64,000 nt of DNA from Cryptomeria japonica (taxonomy: Eukaryota > Streptophyta > Pinopsida > Cupressales > Cupressaceae). Positions 11,621 to 24,843 of this stretch are shown piece by piece. The DNA lies in the NCBI RefSeq assembly GCF_030272615.1, contig NC_081406.1, positions 216,328,997-216,392,996 of the forward strand. The letters are read 5' to 3'. Within the stretch, counting starts at the first letter, position 1; every line of letters begins with the position of its first letter. Both the position numbers and the translations under genes were made by a program. The notes beneath the pieces were generated by a model, which saw only the letters and a list, made by a program, of their open reading frames with translations, was not told where the DNA came from and did not search any database.

Positions 11621-12688
11621 TGTTAGGACCTGGAGGCAACTAAGAGGGGGGGTGAATCAGTTGTCTATTAATTTCATCCCAAACATAACTTAATTAAACT
11701 TGATACTTAATACCGGTAAACCAAACTTAATGTTGATAAATAGATTAACAGTTAATAACAATACCGGTGAAACTTATTGCATGAAATAGAAAGAGAAATA
11801 ACATCCACAACACATAACATAGAGATTTGTATGTAGAAACCCTGTAAGGGGAAAAACCATGGTGGAAACCTTACCCACAATCAGATGATACTATTGCAGA
11901 TAGTATGTGTATACAAATGAGTTCTGCACATGCAGAAAGGCCAGCTGCCTAGAGCTCACTGCTCAATCACAAAAATGGGAGTCTCATTGACTACAATTGG
12001 AAGATTAAATCCAATGATAATGTATTGCTCAAAGTAGCATCTCCAATGATGGATTAAGTACTAGTTAAGCTCTGATTGTCTCCTTCAAACCTTCATTGAA
12101 TCTTTAAATGATGTCTGCGTGAGTAGCTATGCTTATATTCATATATACTGAATATCACAACCTTACTATACCATATTGCATACCATTACATTAATCTCAC
12201 AAATGAGATCTTATATATATACCAAAACCTAAGACCCAATGTGTAGGTCGACTCACTAATAATATTACAATAAAATCAATTAAAAGTAAGTCAAGATGCG
12301 ATACATCATGTTGGCTCAACAACAATAATAATTAATTAAACCAGCTCCATAATGTGTCATGCTGATCTAAATAGATAACACATGTCGGTCCATAACCTAG
12401 ACCAATTTTCTTGTAACATTAAATATGTCAACCCGATTAGACCAATAACCAAATCTCCAAAACCAAGTGTCCAAACCATGTCTTTGACATAAACAAATGA
12501 TCTCCAAATGATAACAAGTCATCCTCAATGTCAGTGAACAATATAACCTGTCGGTGAACCAAATACCGGTGACTGTGCATGAGTCACTGAATTGTCGGTG
12601 AACATAACCAAAGATCTCTCAAAGGATAAGTGTTGATAAGTTTTGACATCAATGACAAAACCAATGCAACATATCCATAACACCAACA
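11621..12688 (-). repeat. 3' LTR of truncated Copia element B, minus strand
   Basis: In plus coordinates it runs from TGTTAGGACCTGG to CACCAACA, the reverse complement of the C/D/A LTR family, 1,068 bp. On its right, purine-rich (minus strand) sequence and RNase H coding follow, as expected for the 3' LTR of a minus-strand copy. No duplication matching its left flank (GCAAT) is found to the right because the element is truncated. Confidence 0.85.
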
Positions 12689-13047
12689 ATCTTCCCCTTT
12701 GGCATTGATGGCAACACAAGATGGAAAAACCATCTAACTGCCAAAGCAGAAATGCCAACAAACCAAAAACCAACAATCTCCAGAATAGATCAATACCAGA
12801 AATTAAAATACAAATGCAGAGAGTAACAATCTCTCCCTAAATGAATAATCTCTCCCCAAAGGATAATGTTTTTAATGTTTTTCCATAGATATCTCTCCCC
12901 CTTTGACATAAAATGCCAAAGCAATACAAACACTAGATAAAACCAGTTCATAGAACCAATTACAAATACCAACTACTCCCCCTAATAAATAGCTCTCCTC
13001 CATCAAAGCCAAAAAAATGTTTCTCTATAAATTTTGCTAGTTTGATG

Positions 13048-13525
13048 CTAAGAATCAACTATCGAAGTCTCTATCGATGAGGGTATGACCCCAAGATGCT
13101 CTCTGAGATATTCAAAAGCTTCCTTACGAAAAGGCTTAGTAAAGATGTCTGCAATCTGCTCTTTAGTATTCACATAAACCAGTCTTACTTCTTTTGCTTC
13201 AACATTATCTTTCAAAAAATTGTATTTGATAGAAACATGTTTAGTTTTAGAGTGAAATACCAGATTCTTAGATATATCAATTGCTTCTAAATTGTCACAA
13301 TAGATGATTATAGGTTCTTTGCATTTTAGCTTTATGTCCTTCAACATTTGCTTAATCCATAATACCTGAGTACAATTAGTTGTTGCTACAACATATTCTA
13401 ATTCTGTTGTTGATAATGATGTACAACTCTATTTCTTGCTCAACCATGAAATCAATCTTCTACCAAGAAAGAATGCCCACCGGTGGTGCTCTTTCTGTCA
13501 TCTACATCTCCTGCCCAATTAGTTA
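13048..13525 (-). pseudogene. Element B: C-terminal Copia RNase H fragment
   Basis: The fragment reads leftward from about 13525, where homology starts abruptly at the NWAGDVDDRKST motif, to the polyprotein end near 13048. It is homologous to the same region of C and D. Recognisable pieces include YCDNLEAIDISKN (RNase H) and KEQIADIFTKP (Pol C-terminal tail). A frame break or stop lies around 13430. The remaining gag-pol and the 5' LTR are missing, so B is a 5'-truncated copy of about 1.9 kb including its LTR. Confidence 0.85.
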
Positions 13526-14020
13526 TTTTTATGCTTAAATCCATAAAATTGGCATACTTTATCAATTTTTGCACTCCTTAAGGTTGAACACAAATTCAAA
13601 TTTCCACACCAAACTTTTAAATTAATTTTCATAAAAAGGTCCTAATTTTAGATCTTCTTTTCAAGTAAATTAAGATTTTAATCAAGAGAATGTCAATGGC
13701 AATCAATGGATTGGATTTATTTGCTATTTCACATATGATTACGTTATTATTAACATATATTTATTATAATCATGTGTTTGATAATAGCTTTCTTCATTTC
13801 ATGTTTCTCCTTTTCATTCATAGCACTTGGTCATATTGTGTTGCTCGGATTTCAAAGTCATTTCCTTTTCAATTTGATCTCAAAGCTTGCATGTATCATT
13901 TTTGTTGCATTATGGTGTTGTTATTAACAAAATGCATTTCATGTATTAATCACCTTAAGGCTTTTTGTAGATCACAACCCAAGACACCCTAATTCTTCCA
14001 CCTCTCCTAGGGTATCATGT
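13526..14020. other. Unassigned AT-rich sequence between B and the P gag fragment
   Basis: No coding similarity, LTR end or RNA gene is seen. It is likely leader of element P. Confidence 0.4.
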
Positions 14021-15180
14021 GTGAATAAGATGAGAGCTATTATATCAGCCAATGATATTTTTGAAAAAGAGAAAGCATTAGAAAACAATATGGGCCCATC
14101 TTCTTCTTATACACATACCCTTGAACAAGGGGGGAAAAATTATAATATCAACAGTCTTACATCTTTAGACCTTCCATATTCTCCTAGGACTTATCTTCAA
14201 CATCAAAGTATATGTAGGGAGGATGATGTTATGCATTTTATTCATGATCTTTCTTGTCGCATACAAATGAGTAAAGGTGAACCTTTAATGATGAATATGT
14301 TCATCCCAAATCTCCCCAAAAGGATAACCCTAACAAAGGAAAGAAGGTTATCCTTTCCCATGATATTCCTTCTTTATCTACAAAACCTCTCATTCCACCT
14401 TACACATCAGGTTTAAAAGAAATTCATGATCTTATTCCCCCAAATTCCCATTTGAAACATTCTTATAGTTGTGGATTTAATATATTAACAAAACAAGGTT
14501 TTAGAGGACAAGGAATTGGGAAAATTGAATAAGGAATCTGTGTCTCTATAAAACCTCTTACGCAAGCTACTACAGAAGGCCTAGGAAGCGAAAATCCTCT
14601 CTCTAAGGATGAACTCTTTAGGCTTGAAAATTTTAAGAACTACCTTCAAAAGCAACAAATCAAAAGAGCCCACAAGAATGCTTCTTCTTCAAAATATCCC
14701 TTTTTCTCATTTCATCAAACCCATGATCATAATGCTGATGATTGCACTAATTTTCAAAAATCTATTCAAGATGGCATCGACAGTGGAAAAATTAGAATTA
14801 TGGATGATAAACCTTCTTCTAATAATTCTCCTCTTCCATGTCAATAAAATGACTTAAAACATATTTATCATCCTGATAGACTAGCTACAAGAATCTATTG
14901 GAGATCGAAATACAATAAGAATATTTCCTTTCGTCCTAAAAATCCAAACAAGAATCTTAAGCAAGTGAAAGGCAAGGAATATTGCATTTTTCATGATTCA
15001 TATTCACATTCTCTTGGGAAATGTCATGCAATTAGGAAATTTCTTCAAAAGCAATTTGATCATGTGCAAATTTCTCTTACAATAGATCTAGTTGTCTTCC
15101 ATGACATGAACATAGTGCCTTAGCACTTCTTTTCTTCTCATGTTGCTCTTCACCATATGACATAACTAGCCAGCTTAACT
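14021..15180 (+). pseudogene. Element P: Gag-like gene with G-patch and CHHC knuckles, degenerate
   Basis: Coding traces run over about 1.1 kb. One frame holds until about 14300, then the frame shifts. The shifted frame carries a G-patch-like motif at about 14470-14535 (GFNILTKQGFRGQGIGKIE, followed by a stop). Further on are two Cys/His knuckle-like motifs. The first, around 14700-14760, has lost its first Cys (FHQTHDHNADDC). The second, around 14970-15020, is intact (CIFHDSYSHSLGKC, CX2HX4HX4C). G-patch domains and CHHC knuckles of this kind occur in Tat-lineage Gypsy proteins, and E has both. No RT, RNase H or integrase motif follows, so P looks non-autonomous or badly eroded. Confidence 0.55.
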
Positions 15181-15611
15181 TGGGGCTCTTTATTAGTTGT
15201 GGTGGTATTGTTTCAATTTTAAATACTTTGGGGTAGCAAAATGAGGCTCACCTCTTCTTCTTCTTTCCCATTAATTTACCTTCATGCATTATTCATTATT
15301 AGATCTCCTTTCTTGCATAAAGTTATGAGACCATATAGTTGTTCTTTGACTTTTCTCTTTGATTGACGAGGAGCATCTTTAATGAGTAATACACTTCTTC
15401 TTATCTTAATTTTATTGGAAAATTTAACTCTTCTATGGTTTTGATTATTTACAAATATGATATACCCCTAGCATTGAGTGGTCTCCTGTATAGTTCATGA
15501 CCCTTCCTTGAGAGGATTTAGTCCATTAGGAGGGCATATCACTTGAAAATGATCTCCATTAGAAGATGTGTAATGTTTCTCCTTATTCTTATCACTTGGG
15601 GGGAAATGATT
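15181..15611 (+). other. Non-coding interior of element P, left of nested element C
   Basis: It contains phrases such as CACTTGGGGGG (about 15596) that recur in the flank beyond C (about 47398). This supports one ancestral P sequence split by C. No gene is visible. Confidence 0.5.
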
Positions 15612-16672
15612 TGTTGGTATTTTGGTATGGTTTTGTCATTGATGTCAACACCTATCAACACTTATCAACTCTGGCACTTTGGAGGATTGGCAAATGTTCA
15701 CCGGCAAGCAAGTGACTTTATGTACAGTCACTGGTATCTGGTATACTAGCAGGATATATTGTTCACTGGCACTTGGAATGACATGGAAAACATCTAGTTA
15801 TGTTGAAGACATCATTTGGACACTTTGTCTTGGAGATTTGTTCATTGGTATATTCATATTTGCATATTTGATGCTTACTAGCAAATAGGTCCAGGTTATG
15901 CACCAATGGGATTATCTATTCCAGATCAGCACGACACACTTTGGAGATGATTTTGTTGTTATTGTAAATGCATTAAGCCAACATGTTGAATCGGATATTG
16001 CATCAATTATTGATTTACTTGTAATTGTTTTATTATAATATCTTTTAGAGCCGACCTACTAAAATTGGTCTTAGGTTATGGTATATATGTAAGATCTTAT
16101 TTATAAGATCAATATGTGATTGGGATAAGGAATTGTAAGAAGGTATATGCGAGATTAACCAGAGCTATACATGCAGACATCATTTGAAGGTGAAGCAAGG
16201 TTTTTGTAAAGACAATTAGAACTACACTGGTACTGAATCTAGCATATGAAGATGCTATTTTGAGCAGTACATTCTTATTGGATTTAATAATCCAATTGTA
16301 GTCAGTGTGACTCCTATTTGTGTTTGAGTAGTGAGCTCTAGGTGCTTGGCCTTTCTGCATGTGCATACCCCATTTGTATACACATACTATCTGCAGTAGT
16401 ATCATCTGATTATAGGTAAGGTTTTCCTCCATGGTTTTTCCCCTTACAGGGTTTTCTCATACAAATATTGGTGCTATGTGTTGTTGATGTTATTGTCTTT
16501 CTGTTTCATGCATTAATATTTACCGATACTACAATTAACTGATAAACTATCTACTGTCATAAAGTTTGGTTTACTAGTATTAAACATTAATATTGGTTAA
16601 GTTGTTTTGGTTTGAATTTATTTGACAACTGATTCACCCCCGCCCCCTCTCAGTTGTCTCTAGGACCTAACA
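15612..16672 (+). repeat. 5' LTR of element C
   Basis: 1,061 bp with TG...CA ends. A probable TATA region (GTATATATG, about 16080) is followed by an inverted GTAAGATCTTAT/TATAAGATC segment. The end is followed by the primer site TGGTATCAGAGC at 16675-16686. Confidence 0.92.
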
Positions 16673-16674
16673 AT

Positions 16675-16686
16675 TGGTATCAGAGC
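16675..16686 (+). promoter_or_regulatory. Element C primer-binding site, initiator tRNA-Met
   Basis: TGGTATCAGAGC is an exact match to the canonical plant initiator-Met site, two bases after the LTR end. Confidence 0.93.
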
Positions 16687-16729
16687 TTAGTCCTTTTTTT
16701 GTAGAAGTTTAACAGCTTGAGGAGATCCA

Positions 16730-17903
16730 ATGTCTACTAACTATTTTAGGAAGCACAATCCTAAAATTGATGGAACCAACTATGGCATATGGAAGATTAG
16801 AATGGAGACACATCTAAATTGCATTGGAAAGGACATCTAGGATGTTACAAAGAATGGCCATGCAGCTCCTACATCTGGTCAGCCTAATCCACCCACCTTA
16901 GGAAAAGATGAAGAAAATGATTGCAAAGCAAGAGAAGCACTTTTGAGCGCATTATCAAATTAGAAAATCATGGGATTATCAAATAGGTCTACTACTAAAG
17001 CTATTTGGGATCATTTGGAAACATTTAATGAAGGAGATTCCATAGTCAAAATTGCAAAACTTGAAAGCTTCCAGGTCAAGTATGAAAATCTAAAAATGGA
17101 AGAAGATGAAAGGATTTTTGCTTTTATAGAAAGAGTAAATGAAATTGTTTTGGGTATTAAATGTTGTGGAGGAACCTTAAGTGAAGATGAAATTGTTTCA
17201 AAAGTATTAAGAGGATTGCCACCAACATATAAAATGAAAGTTATTACTATTAATGAGTTGAGAACAATGCCTAATACATCAATAACTAGGGATTCATTGA
17301 TTGGAAAAATTTTAGCTTTTGAAATTGAAGAATTTGGTCTTGTTGCTACTATAAAGAAAGATTTAGCTTTTAAGGCATCAACATCATATGCACCATCTTT
17401 TGAAAAATCTGATTGGAAAGCCTTTGATGCAAAAGAACTTGAGGAAAGCAGGAGAGAAAATGAAAAACTTGAAGCACTATTTGCAAGGAAAATGCCTAAA
17501 GGTCCAGTTGGAATTAAGCATGAAGGTAAAGCACCCTTTAAATGTTTTAACTATAATAAGATTGGTCATATGGCTTCAAGATGCCCTGCTAGACATGCTA
17601 GACTAAGAGAAGAAGCTAGAAGAACATACAAGCCTAACCCTAAATATCAAAGATATAGATTTAAGAAGACTAAAGATAAATCTTGTTATCTTGCTGATGA
17701 ACAAGTCACTGATGATTCTAATGAAGATCTGACAGACAATGGATGGGTTTTTGTTGCTATAATAGAAGATCAACTGGGACCTACTGTTCAATCGGTAGAG
17801 CAGGCCCTGGCAGTTAAAGTTGAAGTTAAGGATGAATGGATCATTGATTCAGGATGTTCACATCATATGACTGGTGATAAAGGCAAATTTTTGAACTGTA
17901 AAG
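16730..17903 (+). pseudogene. Element C gag and start of protease (5' exon-like piece before D)
   Basis: The start is ATG at 16730, 57 bases after the LTR. Premature TAG codons lie at 16838 and 16961. After that the frame stays open to the D insertion. The Gag core runs about 16750-17450 (conserved blocks IDGTNYGIWKIRMETH and VLRGLPPTYK). A zinc knuckle lies at about 17540-17585 and reads CFNYNKIGHMASRC, with Tyr at the usual second Cys. The aspartic protease motif IIDSGCSHHMTG is at about 17840-17876. D interrupts the protease at 17903. The same frame resumes at 42707 when one target-site copy is removed. Confidence 0.88.
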
Positions 17904-18975
17904 TGTTGGTATTTTGGTATTGTTTTGTCATTGATGTCAACACCTAGTAACACTTATCAACTCTGGCACTTTGGAGAATCAACAACACTCACCGGCAAGC
18001 AAATGACTCATGCACAGTCACTAGTATCTGGTACACCGACATGATATAATGATCACCGACACTTGGAATAGCATGGAAAACACTTGGTTATGTCAAAGAC
18101 ATCATTTGGACACTTTGTCTTGGAGTTTTTGTTTATTGGAATATTTGTATTTGCATATTTGTTGTTACTGAAAAATAGGTCTAGGATATACACCGGCAGG
18201 TTTATCTCTTCTAGATTAGCACGTCATTCTATGGAGATGTCTCTTTATTGTTGTAAATGCATCAAGCTAACATGTTGAATTGGTTATTGCAGTGGACATT
18301 GTTTTGTTTGTAAATTGATTTTATTGTAATATCCTTTAGAGCTGACCTACTAAAATTGGTATTAGGTTATGATATAAATGTAAGATCTTACTTGTAAGAT
18401 CATGTGTGGAATATGAAAAAGGATTGTGTGAAGGGATATGCGAGAATAAGAAGAGCCATACACACAGACATCATTTGAAGGTTGAAGGAGGGTTTTTGTG
18501 AAAACAATTAGAACTACACCGGTACTGAATCCAGCATAGAAAGATGCAAATTTGAGCAGTACATTCTTATTGGATTTAACCATCCAATTGTAGTTAGTAT
18601 GACTCCTATTTTGTGTTTGAGCAGTGAGCTCTAGGCGCTTGACCTTTCTGCATGTATAGACCCCATTTGTATACATATACTATCTATAGTAGTATCATCT
18701 GATTGTGGGTAAGGTTTCACACTGTGTTTTTTCCCCTTAGAGGGTTTCCACGTACAAATATTGGTGTTATGTGTTGTGGATGATTTTGTCTTTTTGTTTC
18801 ATGCATTAATCTTTACCGATATTACAATTAATTGATAAAACTGTCTACCAACATAAAAGACTCGTTTACCGGTATTAAGCATTAAATTGGTAAAGTTATT
18901 TTTTGGTTTGAATTTATTAAACAACTGATTCACCCCCCCCCCACCCCCTTTATCAGTTATCTCTGGGACCTAACA
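17904..18975 (+). repeat. 5' LTR of element D
   Basis: 1,072 bp with TG...CA ends. A perfect 12-bp palindrome GTAAGATCTTAC (about 18379-18390) is followed by GTAAGATC. The primer site follows at 18978. Confidence 0.92.
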
Positions 18976-18977
18976 AT

Positions 18978-18989
18978 TGGTATCAAAGC
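18978..18989 (+). promoter_or_regulatory. Element D primer-binding site, tRNA-Met type
   Basis: TGGTATCAAAGC has one mismatch from the C site and lies two bases after the LTR. Confidence 0.88.
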
Positions 18990-19033
18990 CTAGTCCTCCT
19001 TTTTGCACAAGTTTAACAACTTGAGGAGATCCA

Positions 19034-22000
19034 ATGTCTACTAACTATTTCAGGAAGGACAGTCATAAACTTGATGGAACCAACTGTGGCATATGGAATA
19101 TCAGAATGGAGACACATTTAAATTTCATTGGAAAGGACATCTAGGAAGTCACAAAGAATGGCTATACTGCTGCTACTCTTGGTCAGCCTAATCCACCTAC
19201 CTTGGGAAAAGATGAAGAAAATGATTGCAAAGCAAGAGAAGCACTTTTGAGTGCATTAATAGATCAGCAAATCATGGGATTATCAGATAGATAAACTGCT
19301 AAAGCTATTTGGGATCATTTGGAAACACTGAATGAAGGAGATTCCATAGTCAAAATTGCAAAACTTGAAAGCTTCCGGGTTAGGTATGAAAATCTGAAAA
19401 TGGAAGAAGATGAAAGGATTTATGCTTTTATGGAAAGAGTTAATGAAATTGTTTTGGGTATTAAATGTTGTGGAAGAACCTTAAGTGAAGATGAAATTGT
19501 TTCAAAAGTTTTAAGAGAATTGCCACCGACATATAAAATGAAGGTTACTCCTATAAATGAGTTAAGAACAATGCCTAATATATTAGTAAGTAGGGATACA
19601 TTGATTGGAAAACTTTCAGCTTTTGAAATTGAGGAATTTGGTCTTGTTGCTACTATAAAGATAGATTTAGCTTTTAAGGCATCAACATCATCTACACCAT
19701 CATTTGACAAGTCTGATTGGAAAGCCTTTTATGCAAGAGAACTTAGGGAAAGCAGGAGAGAAAATGAAGAACTTGAAGAACTTGAATCGCTATTTGCAAG
19801 AAAAATGCCTAAAGGTCCAATTGGAAGTAAGTATGAAGGTAAAGCACCCTTTAAATGCTTTAACTATAATAAGATTGGTCATATGGCTTCTAGATGCCCT
19901 GATAGACATGCTAGACTAAGAGAAGAAGCTAGGAGAACATACAAGCCTAACCTTGAATATTAGAGATACAGATTTAAGAAGAATAAAGATAAATCTTGTT
20001 ATCTTGCTGATGAAGGAGTAATTGATGATTCTGATGAAGATCCGACAGACAATGGATGGGTTTTTGTTGCTATAACAAAAGATCAACTGGCACTTACTAT
20101 TCAACTAGTAGAGTAGGCCCTAGCAGCTAAATTTGAAGTAAAGGATGAATGGATCATTGATTCAAGATGCTCACATCATATGACTGGTGATAAAAGTAAA
20201 TTCTTGAGCTTTCAGGAATATAATGGAGGCTTAGTGAGATTTGGAGATGATAAAGCTTGTTTGATCAAAGGTAAAGGTATAATATCTCTTGATGGTATGC
20301 ATAATACTGACAATGTTTACTATGTTGAAGGTTTAAAGAATAATATTTTGAGTGTTGGTTAACTAGTTGAAAAAGGATTTTAATTACAATTCAAAAATGG
20401 AAAATGCAAAATTATGAATAGAACTGGTTTGGAAATTGCAATTGGTAATCAAACCAGAGGTAATTCTTTCATTTGAATAATAGTGAAAAGACATGCTTGA
20501 TTGCACATATTGTTGAAAGTTGGCTATGGCATAAGAGACTTTGTCATGTAAATTTTGATTGCATGGTAAAAATCAGTACTACTAAGGTAGTTAGGGATTT
20601 ATCTAAAATTGTCAAACCTCACAATATAGTATGTAAGGAATGTCAACTTGGAAAATAAGTTAGAGCTACTTTTAAAAGTATTCCAGAAAATCCAAATAAT
20701 GCTCATGACTTAATTCATACTGACTTATGTGGTCCAACTAGAACTAAAAGTTTGCAAGGTGATAGATATTTCATGCTAATCATTGATGACTACTCTGAAT
20801 GTGTTGGGTTACTTTTCTCAGAGAAAAATAAAAAGCACTTGGAAAGTTCAAACTGTTCAAAGTAATGGTAGAGAATGAAACTGGTAAGAAAATCAAATGT
20901 CTGAGATTAGATCAAGGAGGAGAATTTACATCTAAGGAATTTATTACATTCTGTGAAGTGAATAGAATCAAAAGACAACTATCATCACCTTGAACACCAC
21001 AACAGAATGGAGTTGTTGAAAGGAAAAACAGAACTATCTTGGATGAAGCAAGAAGTATGTTATCAAAAGCAAATCTGCCACATGTGTATTGGAGAGAGGC
21101 ATCAAGTACAATGGTCTATACATTCAACAAAGTTCACATCAAAGGTGAAACTAGTAAGACCCCTCATGAACTATGGTTTAGTATTACTCCTACTCTTAAA
21201 CATTTTAGAATATTTGGAAGTAAATGCTATATTAGAAGGGATGAGTATATTGGCAAATTTGATCCTAGAAGTGATGAAGGAATATTTCTTGGTTATTCAT
21301 CTAAGAGAAAGACATATAGATGTTTTAACAAAAGATTGTAGAAAATTGTTGAGAGTACAAATGTGAAGATTGATGAACAATTCAAAGAAACTTCAAGGTA
21401 CATAGATTCTGAACCAGCAACAAAGATTCTAACAAATGAACCTACATTGAATCCACCAGTACAGAATGAAGATCCAGTTAAATTGGTATTATCTAAAAAT
21501 TCCATAGTAATTGAGGAACAACAACAAACAAAGACACCCTAGTATGTAAGACTGAATCACTCTGAAGATCAGATAATTGGGAACAAAAATAAATGAATTA
21601 TGACAAGAGGAAGACTGGAAAATGAAGAGTTATGTCTTACTTCTCAAATTGAACCATCATCAATTAATGAGGCATGTGAAGATAAGCATTGAATTAAAGC
21701 TATGGAAGAGGAACTAGAACAAAATGAGAAAAATAACACATGGACATTAGTTCCCCAGCCTAAAGACAAAAATGTGATTGGAACAAAGTGGGTATTCAGA
21801 AACAAACTTAATGAAGATGGTAAGGTAATCAGGAATAAAGCAAAACTAGTATGTAAGGGATATTCTCAGAAAGAAGGAATTGATTATAATGAAACCTTTA
21901 CACTGGTAGCTAGAACTGAGGTAGTTAGATTATTTTTGGCTTTTGCAACACACAACAACTACAAAGTATATCAAATGGATATTAAATGTGCATTTCTAAA

Positions 22001-23185
22001 TGGAGATCTTAAAGAAGAAGTTTACATTGAACAACCTAATGGATTCTCTTTAACAGATAACAAAGATATGGTTTGTAGGATAAGGAAAGCTTTGTATGGA
22101 TTGAAACAAGCTCCAAGAGCTTGGTATGCAAGATTCGATAAGTATCTTTTGAAGATTGGTTTTTCTAAAGGTAATGCTGACAACAACTTATATTATAAAA
22201 TGACAAATGATGACATCTTGGTTATAGAAGTTTTTGTTGATGATATAATCTTTGGAGGAGAAGATGGATTATGTAAAGAATTTTCTATTGAAATGCAATA
22301 AGAATTTGAAATGTATATGATTGGAGAAATAAAATTCCTTTTAGGATTGCAGATTTCATAGACTAATAAAGGTATATTCTTGAGTCAATCTAAGTACTTG
22401 AAGGAGTTATTAAAGAATTTGGGATGGAAAACTCTAAACCGATAAGCACACCTTTGACTACAAATAACAAATTATCACTAAGGGATGAATCTAAACCTGT
22501 TAATCCAACTAGATACAAATTTATGATAGGAGGTTTACTGTATTTGACACAAACAAGACCTGATATCATGAATGTAGTATGTATTGTTTCAATATTTTAA
22601 AGTAATCCTAGAAAAAATCATGAATCATCAGTAAAAAAGATTTTTCGGTACTTGCAAGGCACTACAAATCTTGGATTATGGTATCCTAGAGATGAAAATT
22701 TTGAATTATGTGCATACACATATGAAAATTGGGCAGGAGATGTAGATGATAGAAAAAGCACCACCGACAGAGCATTTTTTCTTGGAAGCAGATTAATTTC
22801 TTGGTTGAGTAAGAAACAAAGTTGTACATCTTTATCAACAGCTGAATTAGAATATGTTGCAGCAGCAACCAACTGTACACAGGTACTATGGCTTAAGCAA
22901 ATGTTGAAGGATATAAAGGTAAAATGTAAGGAACCTATTACTATCTATTGTGATAACACTACAGCAATTGATATATCTAAGAATCTGGTACTACATTCTA
23001 AAACCAAACAAGTTTCTATCAAACTGAATTTTTTAAGGGAAAATGTTGAAGCAAAAGAAATTAAAATGGTTTATGTGAATACTAAAGAGCAGAATGTAAA
23101 TATTTTCACTAAACCTCTACCTAAGGTTACTTTTCAATATCTCAGAGACCTACTTGGGTTCATACCCACACCAATAGAAACTTAG
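19034..23185 (+). pseudogene. Element D gag-pol polyprotein, heavily broken
   Basis: ATG is at 19034. Early stops include TAG 19142 and TAA 19292, with further stops after the knuckle. At least three frameshifts lie near 20465, 20820 and 22420. Gag carries the same CFNYNKIGHMASRC knuckle as C. The protease motif has Arg for Gly (IIDSRCSHHMTG, about 20155-20190). The integrase zinc region is near 20520-20650, and the core contains DLIHTDLCGPT and DQGGEFTS. RT is at about 21700-22300, with [13 protein letters not shown] and FVDDIIFGG. RNase H is at about 22650-23000, with NWAGDVDDRKST, SLSTAELEYVA and YCDNTTAIDIS. It ends at TAG 23183-23185. Element E lies 230 bp downstream. Confidence 0.9.
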
Positions 23186-23409
23186 ACAGTTGATGATAGT
23201 CATCAACCAACAGAAATAACAGAGAAATCTCTTACTTCGGCTTTGATGAGAAAGCTACTTCTCAGGGGGAGTAGTTGGTATAGTGAATTGGTTGGTATTT
23301 TGTATTTGAAAAATGGTCTTTATATTGCTATGGCATTTGATGTCAAAGGGGGAGAGATTGGTGTGGAAAAGCACAAGGTAAACTCATGACACTCCCAAGG
23401 GGAGAGATT
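23186..23409 (+). other. Element D 3' untranslated region up to the E insertion
   Basis: It is homologous to 45685-45910 of C, with CAGGGGGAG and AAGGGGGAG runs. It continues at 41561 after E with the polypurine tract AAAAAGGGGAGAT (41633-41645) before the D 3' LTR. Confidence 0.8.
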
Positions 23410-23414
23410 GTTAC

Positions 23415-24843
23415 TGTATGCGGGAAAAGTGGGCTGATAAAACTTAATATGTAAAAATTTGGTTAAATACTAGTCCACACACACACACAGGACTTCTTGA
23501 TGTAAGCTATGGAGTAATAACGTATTACTCAACTTCCCAAGGTAGGTCACATGGTTCTCTATCTCACAATGTCCCTCAAACCAATGTTTTTGCTCTCAGA
23601 TCACTGAGCAAAATGGTTTAGGGATGGCAAATGTAAGAACGAGGGATGTTTTGATATATTTTAGTATGAAATGGATGTTAAGCTATGTATGATTCTAGAA
23701 ACGCAATAAACTAGATGATAAGATGACAAGATTAGTATGAATACTATCCTAGCATACTATATTTAGTCTATGATTGAGCTAAAATGATAAAGAAAGTATT
23801 CTAAACATGCATATTTAGACTAATTCCTGATTTAAAAGAGGCTAAATGATGAGCATAAAAATGATATGAAAGCTTGAATGTATTTGAGCATAAGTGTGAT
23901 ACTACAAATTTGGAGGATGATTGTTAAGAATGGAGGAATAAGAGCTCTATTTATAGCAAAAATAGCGCAATGGATGGTCAAGATTGAATGGTTCAATCAA
24001 GGGTTGAGTTTGAAAGTTGGGGATCCATGTGCACGATTTGCACCAATGAAATGGTGACAAGTGTCAACATAGGGTTGGATTGAAAGAAGGGTTGGAGACA
24101 TTGAATGCCTGAGAAGACCTCATGGTTATCTAGAGGCTAAGGGTCAAGTCTAAGTTAGGATTACCCACTGGATTAAGAGTTAATCCAAGGATAAACCTTT
24201 GTGCAAATGATTAAGAGATAATCATGGTCAAAGCATTAAAGGCTTGATGAGACCTTTGGGTTGGGTAGAGGTTGAGTCAAGACAAATGTTTTAACCATGT
24301 AGGAGGGTTTGAGTTAACCATTAATAGTTATTGGAGACTTTGGGGATTAAGTGGTTGAATGTTGAAAACCTTTAATGGTTATCAAAGACTTTGAGGGTTT
24401 GAGAAGTGACTTCCCTTTTGCTTAGGGATGTGACAAAGTTTAGAGGAGGGGTTAGGTTAATTAGAAGCGATTAGAAGATTCTAGAAGGGATTAGAAAGGG
24501 GTTTGGGATTTTGCAAGTGGATGGAGGGATAATAGGATTTAATTGATTTAAATGATTTAATTCAATTTGGTTGCAATTTGGGGAAATTAAATAAATTAGA
24601 TTTATTCAATTTAGGATAACTATTTAATTAAATTTGAATTTAATTAAAAGTGGATAGGGGGGATTTAATTGAATAAAATGATTTATTCATTAAATGGATA
24701 TAGTGAATTTAATTTAAATAAATTGAGTAATTTACTTAATTAAATAGAGGAATATGGGTATTTTAATTAAATTGGATTTAATTAAATAGAGAAATGAACA
24801 TAAAATATTCATTTAGGAATATGGTCATTTTTATATGTCTACA
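23415..24843 (-). repeat. Left (3') LTR of element E
   Basis: 1,429 bp from TGTATGCGGG to TATGTCTACA. It is 51 bp shorter than its partner because it lacks one copy of an internal tandem unit. Confidence 0.95.
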
